Source: Archangium violaceum (GTDB lineage: Bacteria > Myxococcota > Myxococcia > Myxococcales > Myxococcaceae). From it: a DNA stretch of 64,000 bases. Under the pieces are notes generated by a model. That model did no database searches. It had not been told where the DNA came from and saw nothing but the letters and a program-made list of their open reading frames with translations. Numbering within the stretch: position 1 is the first letter of the stretch; each line of letters begins with the position of its first letter. The stretch spans positions 8,497,501 to 8,561,500 of the forward strand of contig NZ_CP069338.1 in the NCBI RefSeq assembly GCF_016859125.1, written 5' to 3'. The position numbers were made by a program, and so were the translations under genes. This document shows, one piece after another, positions 25,444-37,400 of the stretch.

Positions 25444-28400
25444 GGAAGCCGGTGCGGAGGCCGCCTCCCATGGTGCCGGTGTCTCGCGACGCGCCGCTGC
25501 CGCTGTCCTTCGCGCAGCAGCGGCTGTGGTTCATCGACCAGCTCGCTCCCGGGGGCCACACGTACAACGTCCCGTTCTTCGTGCGGCTGAAGGGGTCGCT
25601 CGATGTCGCGGCCCTGCAGAAGAGTTTCACGGGGCTCCTCCGGCGGCACGAGTCGCTCAGGACGACGTTCACGTTGGTGAACGGGCAGCCCGTGCAGCGG
25701 ATTGCTCCGGAACACGGGTTCGTGCTGCCCGTGGAGAGCCTGGGGGGCGTCGCGGAGGGCGAGCGGGAGGAGGTGCTCCGGCGACTCGCGGAGGAGGAAG
25801 CGCGGCGCGCGTTCGATCTGGAGAAGGGTCCGGTGATCCGGGCCCGGCTGTTGCGCGTGACGGCGGACGACCACGTGCTACTGCTCTCCAAGCACCACAT
25901 CGTCAGCGACATGTGGTCCCTGACGCAGCTGGAGCGGGATCTCTCCGCGCTGTACCAGGCGTACGTCAGGGGTGAGGAGCCCGCGTTGCCCGCGCTCCCG
26001 GTGCAGTACGCGGACTACGCGATGTGGCAACGGGAGTGGCTGAAGGGCGAGGTGCTCGAGGCGCATCTGGGATGGTGGAAGCAGCAGCTCGCCGGAGCGC
26101 CACCCGTGCTGGAGCTGCCGACGGATCGACCCAGGCCTCCCGTGCAGTCGGCGCGTGGTGCGGCTCGGAGGGTGATGCTCTCTCCGGCGCTCTCCGGGGC
26201 CGTGAAGGAACTGAGCAGCAAGGCGGCGGTCACGCAGTTCATGACCCTGCTAGCGGGCTTCCATGCACTGCTGGCGCGTTACAGCGGGCAGGCGGACATC
26301 GTGGTGGGCTCGCCCATCTCGGGGCGCAACCGGCGCGAAGTGGAGGGGCTCATCGGCTTCTTCACCAACACGCTGGCACTGCGCGTGGATGGTTCCGGAG
26401 ATATGAGTTTCCGGGAGCTGCTGGGCCAGGTGCGTGAGTCGTGCCTGGGGGCGTATGCCCACCAGGAGCTGCCGTTCGAGCAGCTGGTGGATGCGCTCCA
26501 GCCCGCTCGAGACCTGAGCCGCTCTCCACTCTTCCAGGTCTTCTTCGTTCACCAGGGCTCGGTGCCATGCGCTGCGCTGGAACTGCCCGGGGTATCCGCG
26601 AGCGAGCTCGTCGTCGAGTCCGGGGTATCGAGATTCGATCTCATGCTGTCGGTGAGAGAGACCCCGGAGGGGTGGCTGTGCATCTGGGAGTACAACACCG
26701 ACCTGTACGAAGAGGCGACGGTGGAGAGGATGGCGGCGCACTACGTGCGACTGCTGGAAGGCGCCGTTGCCCACCCGGAGCAGAAGCTGTCGGCGCTGCC
26801 GCTGATGAGCGAGGAGGAGCGGAGAAGGGTGGTGGTGGAGTTCAACGACACGGGGGTGCTGTACGCGCCAGCTCGTGGAGTGCACGAGCTGTTCGAGGCG
26901 TGGGCGGACAGGAGGCCGGAAGCGGTGGCCGTGAGCTTCGGAGAGGAGAGGCTCACCTACGGAGAGCTGAATCGGAAGGCGAACCGGCTGGCGCACCACC
27001 TGAGGACATGGGGAGTGGGGCCGGACGTGCCGGTGGGCCTGTGCGTGAAGCGCTCGCTGGAGCTGGCGGTGGGCGTGCTGGGAATCCTGAAAGCCGGGGG
27101 CGCGTACGTGCCGCTGGACCCGGCGTACCCGGCGGAGCGGCTGGCGCTGATGCTCAATGCGTCGCGGGCGCCGGTGCTGCTCACCCAGAAGATGCTCGAG
27201 GACTCACTACCGGCCAGTGAGGCGAAGCGGCTGTACCTGGAGGCGGACGAGAGCACGTGGGCCGGTTGCAGCGAGGCCAATCCGGAGAGCGTGTCGGGCC
27301 CGGAAGCACTGGCGTACGTCATCTACACATCGGGTTCGACGGGGGTGCCGAAGGGAGTGGCGATGCACCACCGGCCACTACTCAACCTCATGAGGTGGCA
27401 GGTGGAGCGCTCGGGGGCGAAGAGGACGCTGCAATTCTCGGCGCTGAGCTTCGACGTGAGCTTCCAGGAGTTGTTCTCCACGTGGGGAGCGGGCGGGGAG
27501 CTGGTGCTCATTGCCGAGGAGATGAGGCTGGAGGCGAGGGCGCTGCTGGAGAAGATGGAGAGCAGCGGGGTGGAGAGGCTGTACCTGCCGTTCGTGGCGC
27601 TGCAGAACCTGGCGGAGGTGGCGGACAGGGAGGGACTGGCACCGAGCAGGCTGAGGGAAGTCATCACGGCGGGCGAGCAGCTGAGGGTGACGCCAGCGCT
27701 GAGAGGGTGGCTGGGGAGGATGAAGGGGTGCGTGCTGGAGAACCAGTACGGGCCGACGGAGACGCACGTGGCGACGGCGTACCGGATGGAGGGGGAGCCG
27801 GAGAAGTGGCCGGAGCTGCCGAGCATAGGCAAGCCGATAGCGAACACGAGCGTGCACCTGCTGGACGGGAATGGAGAGCCGGTGCCGGTGGGGGTGCCGG
27901 GGGAGCTGTACATAGGCGGAGTGGCGGTGGCGAGGGGCTACCTGCATCGGCCGGAGCTGACGCAGGAGAAGTTCGTCCCGGATGTGTTTGGGGTGAGGGG
28001 AGAGAGGCTGTACCGGACGGGGGACTACGCGAGGTACCTGGCGGACGGGAACATCGAGTTCCTGGGGCGCAGGGACGCGCAGGTGAAGGTGCGCGGGTTC
28101 CGGATTGAGCTGGCGGAGGTGGAGGCGGCGCTGGCCAGACACCCGTCGGTGAAGGACGTGGCTGTCGTTGCCAGAGAGGTGGGCGCCGGAGGAAAGCAGC
28201 TGGTGGCGTACGTCGTAGGCAAGGAGGGACAGGCGCCAGGGGCCGGGGAGCTGAAGAGCTTCCTGAAGGAGCGGTTGCCCGAGTACATGGTGCCGTCTGC
28301 CTTCGTGCGTCTGGAGTCCTTCCCCCTGACGCCCAGTGGCAAGGTGGACAGGAAGTCGCTGCCGGCTCCGGAGATGGAGGCGACGGGCACGCAGTACGTA

Positions 28401-31400
28401 GCGCCGCGGACGGTGATGGAGGAGGTGGTGGCGGGGGTCTGGGCGCCGCTGCTGAGCCTGGGGCGCGTGGGGGCTCATGACAATTTCTTCGAGCTGGGTG
28501 GGCACTCGCTGCTGGCTACGCAGGTGGCCTCGCGCCTTCGAGAAGTGCTCCAGCTGGATGTGCCGGTACGCCTGCTTTTCGAGTCCGCGACGGTGGCGGA
28601 ACTCGCGCAACGGCTCGAGTCGGCGGTGGGCGGGGGGCGAGGAACTCGGCCTCCACCACTGGTGCCGATGCCGAGTGACGGTGAGCTGCCGCTGTCCTTC
28701 GCGCAGCAGCGCCTGTGGTTCATCGAGCAGTTCGCGCCGGGAGGCTTCGCCTACAACCTGCCGTTCGTAACGAGGTTGAAGGGCAAGCTCGAGGTGGCCG
28801 CGCTGGAGCGAAGCCTGACGGAGCTGATGCGTCGGCACGAGGCCCTGAGGACGACATTCGCCCAGGTGGATGGGAAGCCGGTACAGAGGGTGGCCGCGGA
28901 GTCGGCGCTCGCGCTGCCCGTGGAGAGCCTGGAGGCGTTGCCGGAGGGGGAGCGCGCCAGAGAGCTCCAGAGGCGCGTGGAGGAGGAGTTCCGGCGCGCG
29001 TTCGACCTGGAGATGGGGCCGCTGGTACGGGCACTGTTGCTACGCGTCACCGTAGAAGAGCACGTGCTGGTGCTGGTGATGCACCACATCATCGGGGATG
29101 GCTGGTCCCTGGGAGTGCTCGTGCGGGAGCTGGCAGAGCTGTACGAGGCGTTCTCCTCGGGAGCCGAGCCCGCGTTGGCCGCACTGCCGGTGCAGTACGC
29201 GGACTATGCCCTGTGGCAGAGGGAGTGGCTGAAGGGAGAGGTACTGGAGGCGCAGCTGTCCTGGTGGAAGGGGAGACTGGCCGGAGCGCCGACCGCGCTG
29301 GAGTTGCCGACGGACAGGCCGAGGCCGGCGGTGCAGAGCTTCCGAGGGGCCACGCTGGCGGTGAGGCTGCCCGCGGAGCTCTCGGGAGTCATCCGGGAGC
29401 TGAATCGACGGGAGGGCGTCACGCCGTTCATGACGTTCCTGGCGGCGTACCAGGCGCTGCTGGCGCGCTACAGCGGACAGAGGGACATCGTGGTGGGCTC
29501 ACCCATCGCGGGGCGCACGCAGCGTGAGATGGAAGGGCTCATCGGCTTCTTCGTCAACACGCTGGCGTTGCGCGTGGATGCGACGGGAGAGGTGGGCTTC
29601 CGGACGTTGCTGCGCCGCGTGCGAGAGGCCTGCCTGGGAGCGTACGCGCACCAGGACATGCCATTCGAGCAGTTGGTGAATGCCCTGCACCCCGTGCGAG
29701 ACCTGAGCCGCCCGGCGCTGTTCCAGGTGATGTTCGCCCTCCAGGAGCCATCTCCCACGTTGTCGCTGACCGGTGTCTCCTCGGAAGAGGTCACCTTCGA
29801 GGCAGGGCTGGCGAAGTTCGAGCTGACCCTGTTCGTGAGGGAGGGGGCGGAAGGGTGGGAGAGCCAGTGGGAGTACAACACCGACCTGTTCGATGAGGGG
29901 ACGGTGGCGAGGATGGCGGCGCACTACGTGCGGCTGCTGGAGAGTGCCCTCGCATCCCCGGAGCGGCGCATCGACGAGCTGCCGTTGCTGACGGAAGAGG
30001 AGAGACGCCAGCTCCTGGTGGAGTGGAACCAGACGAGAACGGAGTACCCGAGAGAGGCGAGTGTCCACGCCCTGTTCGAGGAGCAGGTGGAGCACCGGCC
30101 GGCAGCGGTGGCGGTGGAGTACGAGGGGAAGAGGCTCACGTACGCGGAGCTGAACGGGCGCGCCAACCAGGTGGCCAGGGCCCTGCGACGGCTGGGCGTC
30201 ACGGTGGGGACGCGAGTGGGGCTATGTGCTGGCCGCTCGGTGGAGCTGGTGGTGGCGACGCTCGGCATCCTGAAGGCGGGTGGAGCGTACGTGCCGCTGG
30301 ATCCGACGTACCCGGCGGAGCGCCTGTCATTCATGGTGGAGGACACGGCGGTGCCGGTGGTGCTGGCGCAGCCGGAGCTGGTGTCGAAGCTGCCGCCGGT
30401 GAGCGCGAAGGTGGTGGAGCTGACGGAGGCGTCCTTCGCGAGCGAGAGCGGGGAGGACCTCGGACAGCGAGTTGCTCCGGAGGCTCTGGCGTACGTGATG
30501 TACACGTCGGGCTCGACGGGCAGGCCCAAGGGCGTGTGCATCCCTCACCGGGGCATCGTGAGGACGGTGCGGAACACGAACTACGTTCGGTTCACGGAGC
30601 GGGACCGCGTCACGCAGATGTCCAACACGGCGTTCGATGCGTCGACGTTCGAGCTGTGGGGCGCGCTGCTGAACGGGGCGACCCTGCTGGGCGTACCGAG
30701 GGAGGTGGCGCTGTCACCGAAGGCACTGGCCGCGTTCCTGCGCGAGCAGCAAGCGAGCGTGGTGTTCGTGACGACGGCGCTCTTCAATCAAGTGGCGGCT
30801 GAGTGCCCGGACGCGTTCCGAACGGCGAAGTACGTGCTGTTCGGCGGAGAGGCAGCGGACCCGAGGTGGGTGAAGGAGGTGCTGGAAAAGGGAGCACCGG
30901 AGCACCTGGTGAACGGCTATGGGCCGACGGAGGTGACCACCTTCACCTGCTGCTACGGGATGCGGGAGCCCGGGCAGGTGGGGCAGGTGGTGCCGATTGG
31001 AAGGCCGGTGTCCAACACGGACGTGTACGTGCTGGACGAGCGGATGCAGCCGGTGCCCTTGGGTGTGGTGGGCGAGCTGTATGCCGGAGGAGATGGGCTG
31101 GCGCTCGGGTATCTGGATCGGCCGGAGCTCACGGCGGAGAAGTTCGTCGCGCATCCGTTCAGCGCGGAGCCGGAGGCCCGGCTGTACCGGACGGGGGATC
31201 TGGTGAGGTACCGGCCGGATGGAAGCCTGGAGTACCTCGGGCGGCGGGATGCGCAGGTGAAGGTGCGCGGCTTCCGCATCGAGCTGGGAGAAGTCGAGGC
31301 GGCGCTGGCGAAGCACCCGGGCGTGGGCGAGGTCGTGGTCACGGCCCGGGAAGACGGACCCGGGGGCAAGCGGCTGGTGGCCTACGTGGTACCGCGCGAA

Positions 31401-34400
31401 GGCCAGGAGGTGGGCGCGGGAGCACTGAGGGCCCTTCTCAAGCAGACACTGCCCGAGCACATGGTGCCCTCGGCCTTCGTGGTGCTGGAGGCCCTGCCAC
31501 TCACGCCCAACGGGAAGGTGGACCGCAAGGCCCTGCCGGCCCCCGAGGCGGAGGGGACGGCGCGCGAGGGATACGTGGCGCCCCGGACGGAGCTGGAGCT
31601 GGTGGTGGCGGACATCTGGGCGCCCCTGCTGAAGCAGCGCGTGGGGGCACTCGACAACTTCTTCGAACTGGGTGGGCACTCGCTGCTGGCCGCGCAGGTG
31701 GCCACGCGCCTGCGTGAGGTGCTCCAGCGGGAGTTGCCCCTGCGGGTGCTCTTCGAGGCCCCGACGGTGGCGGAGCTGGCCGCGCGACTCGAGTCGATGC
31801 CGGGGGGCCATCAAGGGCGGCAGCTCTCGCCCCTGGTTCCGGTCCCGCGCGAGGGCGGGTTGCCCCTGTCCTTCGCGCAGCAGCGGCTGTGGTTCATCGA
31901 GCAGCTCGAGCCCGGTGGGTTCACGTACAACGTTCCCTATGCCGTGCGGCTGAAGGGCCGGCTGGATGTGTCCGCGTTGGAGCGGAGCCTGCGGGAGATC
32001 GTCCGTCGACACGAGTCCCTACGGACGACATTCGTGCAGGTGGATGGACGGCCGGTGCAGCGGATTGCCCCCGAGCAGGTGCTGACGCTGCCGGTGGAGA
32101 GCCTGGAGGGATTGCCCTCCGATGCGGTCCGGCTCCGGGTGGAGCAGGAGGCTCGCCGTCCATTCGATCTGGAGACGGGTCCGGTGGTGAGGGTGGTGCT
32201 GCTGCGCGCGGCAGCGGACGAGCATGTGCTGGTGCTCGTGATGCACCACATCGCCTGCGACGTCTGGTCTCTGGACCTGATGTTGCGCGAACTGGAGACG
32301 CTGTACCGGGCGCTCTCCTCGGGGGAGGAGCCCGCGTTGCCGCCATTGCCGGTGCAATACGCGGACTACGCGACATGGCAGCGCGAGTGGCTGAAGGGCG
32401 AAGTGCTGGAGGCGCAACTCTCCTGGTGGAAGCAGCAGCTCGCCGAGGCTCCGCCCGTGCTGGAGCTGTCGACGGATCGGCCGAGGCCCGCCGTGCAGAC
32501 CTTCCGCGGGGCCTACCTGTCGATGCCCCTGCCCGCGGCGCTGTCCGAGGCGGTGAAGAAGCTGAGCCACGAGGAGGGCGTCACGCGCTTCATGGCGTTC
32601 CTGGCGGCGTACCAGGCTCTGCTCGCGCGCTACAGCGGGCAGACGGACATCGTGGTGGGCTCGCCCATCTCCGGGCGCAACCGGCGCGAGGTGGAGGGGC
32701 TCATTGGCTTCTTCCTCAACACGCTGGCGCTGCGCGTGGATGCGTCGGGAGACGTGGGCTTCCGGGAGTTGCTGCGCCGGGTGCGTGAGTCGTGCCTGGG
32801 GGCATATGCCCACCAGGATCTGCCGTTCGAGCAGTTGGTGGACGCGCTCCAGCCCATGCGCGACCTGAGCCGCTCTCCGCTCTTCCAGGTCATGTTCGTC
32901 TACCAGACCGCGCTGACGGTGATGGCACTCCCCGGCGTGTCCGTGGACGAGTTCGCCTTTCAGCCCGGGATGGCGAAGTTCGACCTGACGCTGTTCGTGC
33001 GAGAGACGCCGAACGGGTTGGTGAGTGTCTGGGAGTACAACACCGACCTGTACGAAGAGGCGACGGTGGGGAGGATGGCGGCGCACTACGTGCGACTGCT
33101 GGAAGGCGCCGTTGCCCACCCGGAGCAGAAGCTGTCGGCGCTGCCGCTGATGAGCGAGGAGGAGCGGAGGAGGGTGGTGGTGGAGTTCAACGACACGGGG
33201 GTGCTGTACGCGCCAGCTCGTGGAGTGCACGAGTTGTTCGAGGCGTGGGCGGACAGGAGGCCGGAAGCGGTGGCCGTGAGCTTCGGAGAGGAGAGGCTCA
33301 CCTACGGAGAGCTGAACCGGAAGGCGAACCGGCTGGCGCACCACCTGAGGACATGGGGAGTGGGGCCGGATGTGCCGGTGGGCTTGTGCGTGAAGCGCTC
33401 GCTGGAGTTGGCGGTGGGCGTGCTGGGAATCCTGAAGGCCGGGGGCGCGTACGTGCCGCTGGACCCGGCGTACCCGGCGGAGCGGCTGGCGCTGATGCTC
33501 AATGCGTCGCGGGCGCCGGTGCTGCTCACCCAGAAGATGCTCGAGGACTCACTACCGGCCAGTGAGGCGAAGCGGCTGTACCTGGAGGCGGACGAGAGCG
33601 CGTGGGCCGGTTGCAGCGAGGCCAATCCTCAACCCCTCGCGGGCCCGGAAGCACTGGCGTACGTCATCTACACATCGGGTTCGACGGGGGTGCCGAAGGG
33701 AGTGGCGATGCACCACCGGCCACTGCTCAACCTCATGAGGTGGCAGGTGGAGCGCTCGGGGGCGAAGAAGACGCTGCAATTCTCGGCGCTGAGCTTCGAC
33801 GTGAGCTTCCAGGAGTTGTTCTCCACGTGGGGAGCGGGTGGGGAGCTGGTGCTCATTGCCGAGGAGATGAGGCTGGAGGCGAGGGCGCTGCTGGAGAAGA
33901 TGGAGAGCAGCGGGGTGGAGAGGCTGTACCTGCCGTTCGTGGCGCTGCAGAACCTGGCGGAGGTGGCGGACAGGGAGGGACTGGCACCGAGCAGGCTGAG
34001 GGAAGTCATCACGGCGGGCGAGCAGCTGAGGGTGACGCCAGCGCTGAGAGGGTGGCTGGGGAGGATGAAGGGGTGCGTGCTGGAGAACCAGTACGGGCCG
34101 ACGGAGACGCACGTGGCGACGGCGTACCGGATGGAGGGGGAGCCGGAGAAGTGGCCGGAGCTGCCGAGCATAGGCAAGCCGATAGCGAACACGAGCGTGC
34201 ACCTGCTGGACGGGAATGGAGAGCCGGTGCCGGTGGGGGTGCCGGGGGAGCTGTACATAGGCGGAGTGGCGGTGGCGAGGGGCTACCTGCATCGGCCGGA
34301 GCTGACGCAGGAGAAGTTCGTCCCGGATGTGTTTGGAGTGAGAGGAGAGAGGCTGTACCGGACGGGGGACTACGCGAGGTACCTGGCGGACGGGAACATC

Positions 34401-37400
34401 GAGTTCCTGGGGCGTAGGGACGCGCAGGTGAAGGTGCGCGGGTTCCGGATTGAGCTGGCGGAGGTGGAGGCGGCGCTGGCCAAACACCCGTCGGTGAAGG
34501 ACGTGGCTGTCGTTGCCAGAGAGGTGGGTGCCGGAGGAAAGCAGCTGGTGGCGTACGTCGTAGGCAAGGAGGGACAGGCGCCAGGGGCCGGGGAGCTGAA
34601 GAGCTTCCTGAAGGAGCGGCTGCCCGAGTACATGGTGCCGCGGTTCTTCGTGAGCCTGGAGTCCTTTCCCCTGACGCCCAGCGGGAAGGTGGACAGGAGG
34701 GCGCTGCCCGCTCCGGACGTGGAGGGAATGGAGCGGGAAGGGTTCGTGGCCCCCCGGACGGAGATGGAGCAGCGGGTGGCGGACCTCTGGGCTCCGCTGT
34801 TGGGCCAGGGGCGAGTAGGGGCACACGACAACTTCTTCGAGTTGGGTGGGCACTCGTTGCTGGCGATGCAGGTGACGTCTCGCCTGCGTGAGGAGCTCCG
34901 GGTGGAGCTGCCAGTACGCGTGCTCTTCGAGGCCCCGACGGTGGCGGAGCTCGCGCACCGGCTCGAGTCGATGCCAGGTGGGAAACAGGTGTCCCGGCCT
35001 CCTCCGTTGGTACCGGTGCCGAGGGACGGTGCTCTGCCACTGTCCTTCGCGCAGCAGCGCCTGTGGTTCCTGGATCGCTTCGATCCGCGGAGCTCGCTCT
35101 ACAACCTCGCCCTGGTGCTGCGTCTGGAGGGCGCGCTCGACGTGGGCGCGCTGGAGCGGAGCTTCCGTGCGCTGGTGCATCGGCACGAGGCCCTGCGGAC
35201 GACGTTCCAGCAAGGTGAGCAGGGCGTGTTCCAGGTCATCTCCTCCTCGGTGGAGCTGCCCCTGGCGGTGGTGGACCTGCGCGAGCTGCCCGAGGGGAAT
35301 CGTGAGGAAGAGGCGCGGCGGCTGTTCAACGAGGAGGTCCTGCGGCCATTCGATTTGAAGATGGGTCCGCTCCTGCGGGTGACGTTGCTGCGCCTGGGCG
35401 AGGCGGAGCACGTGCTGGTCCTGGCGATGCACCACATCGTGTCGGATGGCTGGTCGATGGGGGTCCTCGCCCGGGAGCTGAAGGCCCTCTACGAGGCCTT
35501 CCTGGCGGGCAAGGAGTCTCCGCTCGAAGCGCTGCCCATCCAATACGCGGACTACGCGAAGTGGCAGCGGGAGTGGCTCGGTGGAGAGGTGTTGAGCTCC
35601 CGGCTCTCCTGGTGGCGCCAGCAGCTCGAGGGGGCGCCGCCGACCCTGGAGTTGCCAACGGACAGGCCGAGACCTCCGGTGCTGCGCTACCGGGGAGCGC
35701 TCCATTACCTGACCCTGCCCATGGCGCTGGCGGAGGGACTGCGGAAGCTGAGCCAGCGGGAGGGCGTCACGCTCTTCATGACACTGCTGGCGGGCTTCCA
35801 TGCGCTGCTGCACCGCTACTCGGGACAGGACGACATCTGCGTGGGCTCGCCCATCGCCGGCCGCAATCATGCCGAGGTGGAGGGGCTGATCGGCTTCTTC
35901 GTCAACGTCCTGGTGATGCGGGCGAGAGTGAAGGGAGAAGCGCCCTTCCGGGAGCTGCTGCACCAGGTGAAGGAGACGGCGCTGGGGGCATACGCGCACC
36001 AGGAGGTGCCCTTCGAGAAGCTGGTGGAGGAGCTGAAGCCCGCGCGCGACACCCGCCGCACGCCGCTGTTCCAGGTGGCGTTCGCCCTGCAGAACACTCC
36101 GTCGCCAGAGCTGGCTCTGCCGGGAATCGTGTCCCGGTCGTTGAGTCTGGCCGGCCAGACGTCGAGGTTCGACCTGACGCTGTCTCTGAGGGAGACCGCG
36201 GCGGGACTGGAGGGCGTGGTCGAGTACAGCACCGACCTGTTCGAGGCCTCCACCATCGACCGGATGTTCGGGCACCTGCGGACGTTGCTGGAAGGCGTGG
36301 TGGCGGATCCCGGACGCCGCGTTGGTGAGCTGCCGTTGCTGACCGAGGAAGAGCGGCGGCGGGTGTTGGTGGAGTGGAACCAGACGCGAACGGAGTACCC
36401 GCGCGAAGCCAGCGTCCACGCCCTGTTCGAGGAGCAGGTGACGCTCCGGCCCGGAGCGGTGGCGGTGGAGTACGAGGCCCGGCGACTCACGTACTCGGAG
36501 CTGAACCATCGAGCCAACCAGGTGGCCAGACACCTGAGACGGCTGGGCGTCACGGTGGGGACGCCGGTGGGACTGTGCTCGGCGCGTTCGCTGGAGATGG
36601 TGGTGGCGACGCTCGGCATCCTGAAGGCGGGCGGTGCGTATGTGCCGCTGGATGTGTCCTACCCGGCGGAGCGGCTGGCCTTCATGTTGGAGGACACGGC
36701 GGTGCCCGTGGTGCTGGTGCCGCCGGAGCTGACGTCGAAGCTGCCTCCGACGAAGGCGAAGGTGGTGGAGCTGTCGGAGGAGACCTTCGCGCACGAGCGG
36801 GGAGAGAACCTCGAGGAGCCGGTGGGGCCGGAGTCCCTGGCGTACGTGATGTACACGTCGGGCTCGACGGGCAGGCCCAAGGGCGTGTGCATCCCGCACC
36901 GGGCGATCGTGAGGCTGGTGCGGAACACCCGGTATCTCCAGGTGACGGAGGAAGACCGCTTCACGCTGATGTCGAACACGTCGTTCGACGCGGCGACGCT
37001 GGAGCTGTGGGGAGCGCTGTTGAATGGCGCGGCGCTCGTCGGAGTGCCGAGAGAGGTGGTGCTGTCCCCGAGGGCCCTGGCCGCGTTCCTGCGCGAGCAG
37101 CGGGCGAGCCACATGTTCGTGACGACGGCGCTCTTCAACCAGGTGGCGGCGGAGAGCCCGGATGCGTTCCGGACGATGAAGTACGTGGTGTTCGGCGGCG
37201 AGTCGGCGGACCCGAGGTGGGCGAGGGAGGTGTTGGAGAAGGGGGCTCCGGAGCACCTGCTGAACGGCTATGGGCCGACGGAGAACACGACGTTCTCGAC
37301 AACGTACGAGGTGCGGGAGGTGCCCGGGGACGCGACGTCGGTGTCCATTGGCAAACCCATCTCGAACTCGGAAGCGTACGTGCTGGATGCGTGGATGCAA

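Larger units (their letters stand above)
25466..34716 (+). repeat. Three-module duplication, copy in second NRPS
   Basis: Partner of 15090-24340. After this point the second NRPS continues with two more modules, which resemble each other closely, whereas the first NRPS goes into its thioesterase. Confidence 0.85.

Noticed and set aside
16336-34549. CRISPR array or small tandem repeats
   Set aside because: The repeats are kilobase-long coding segments encoding adenylation domains at module spacing, not short repeats with unique spacers.
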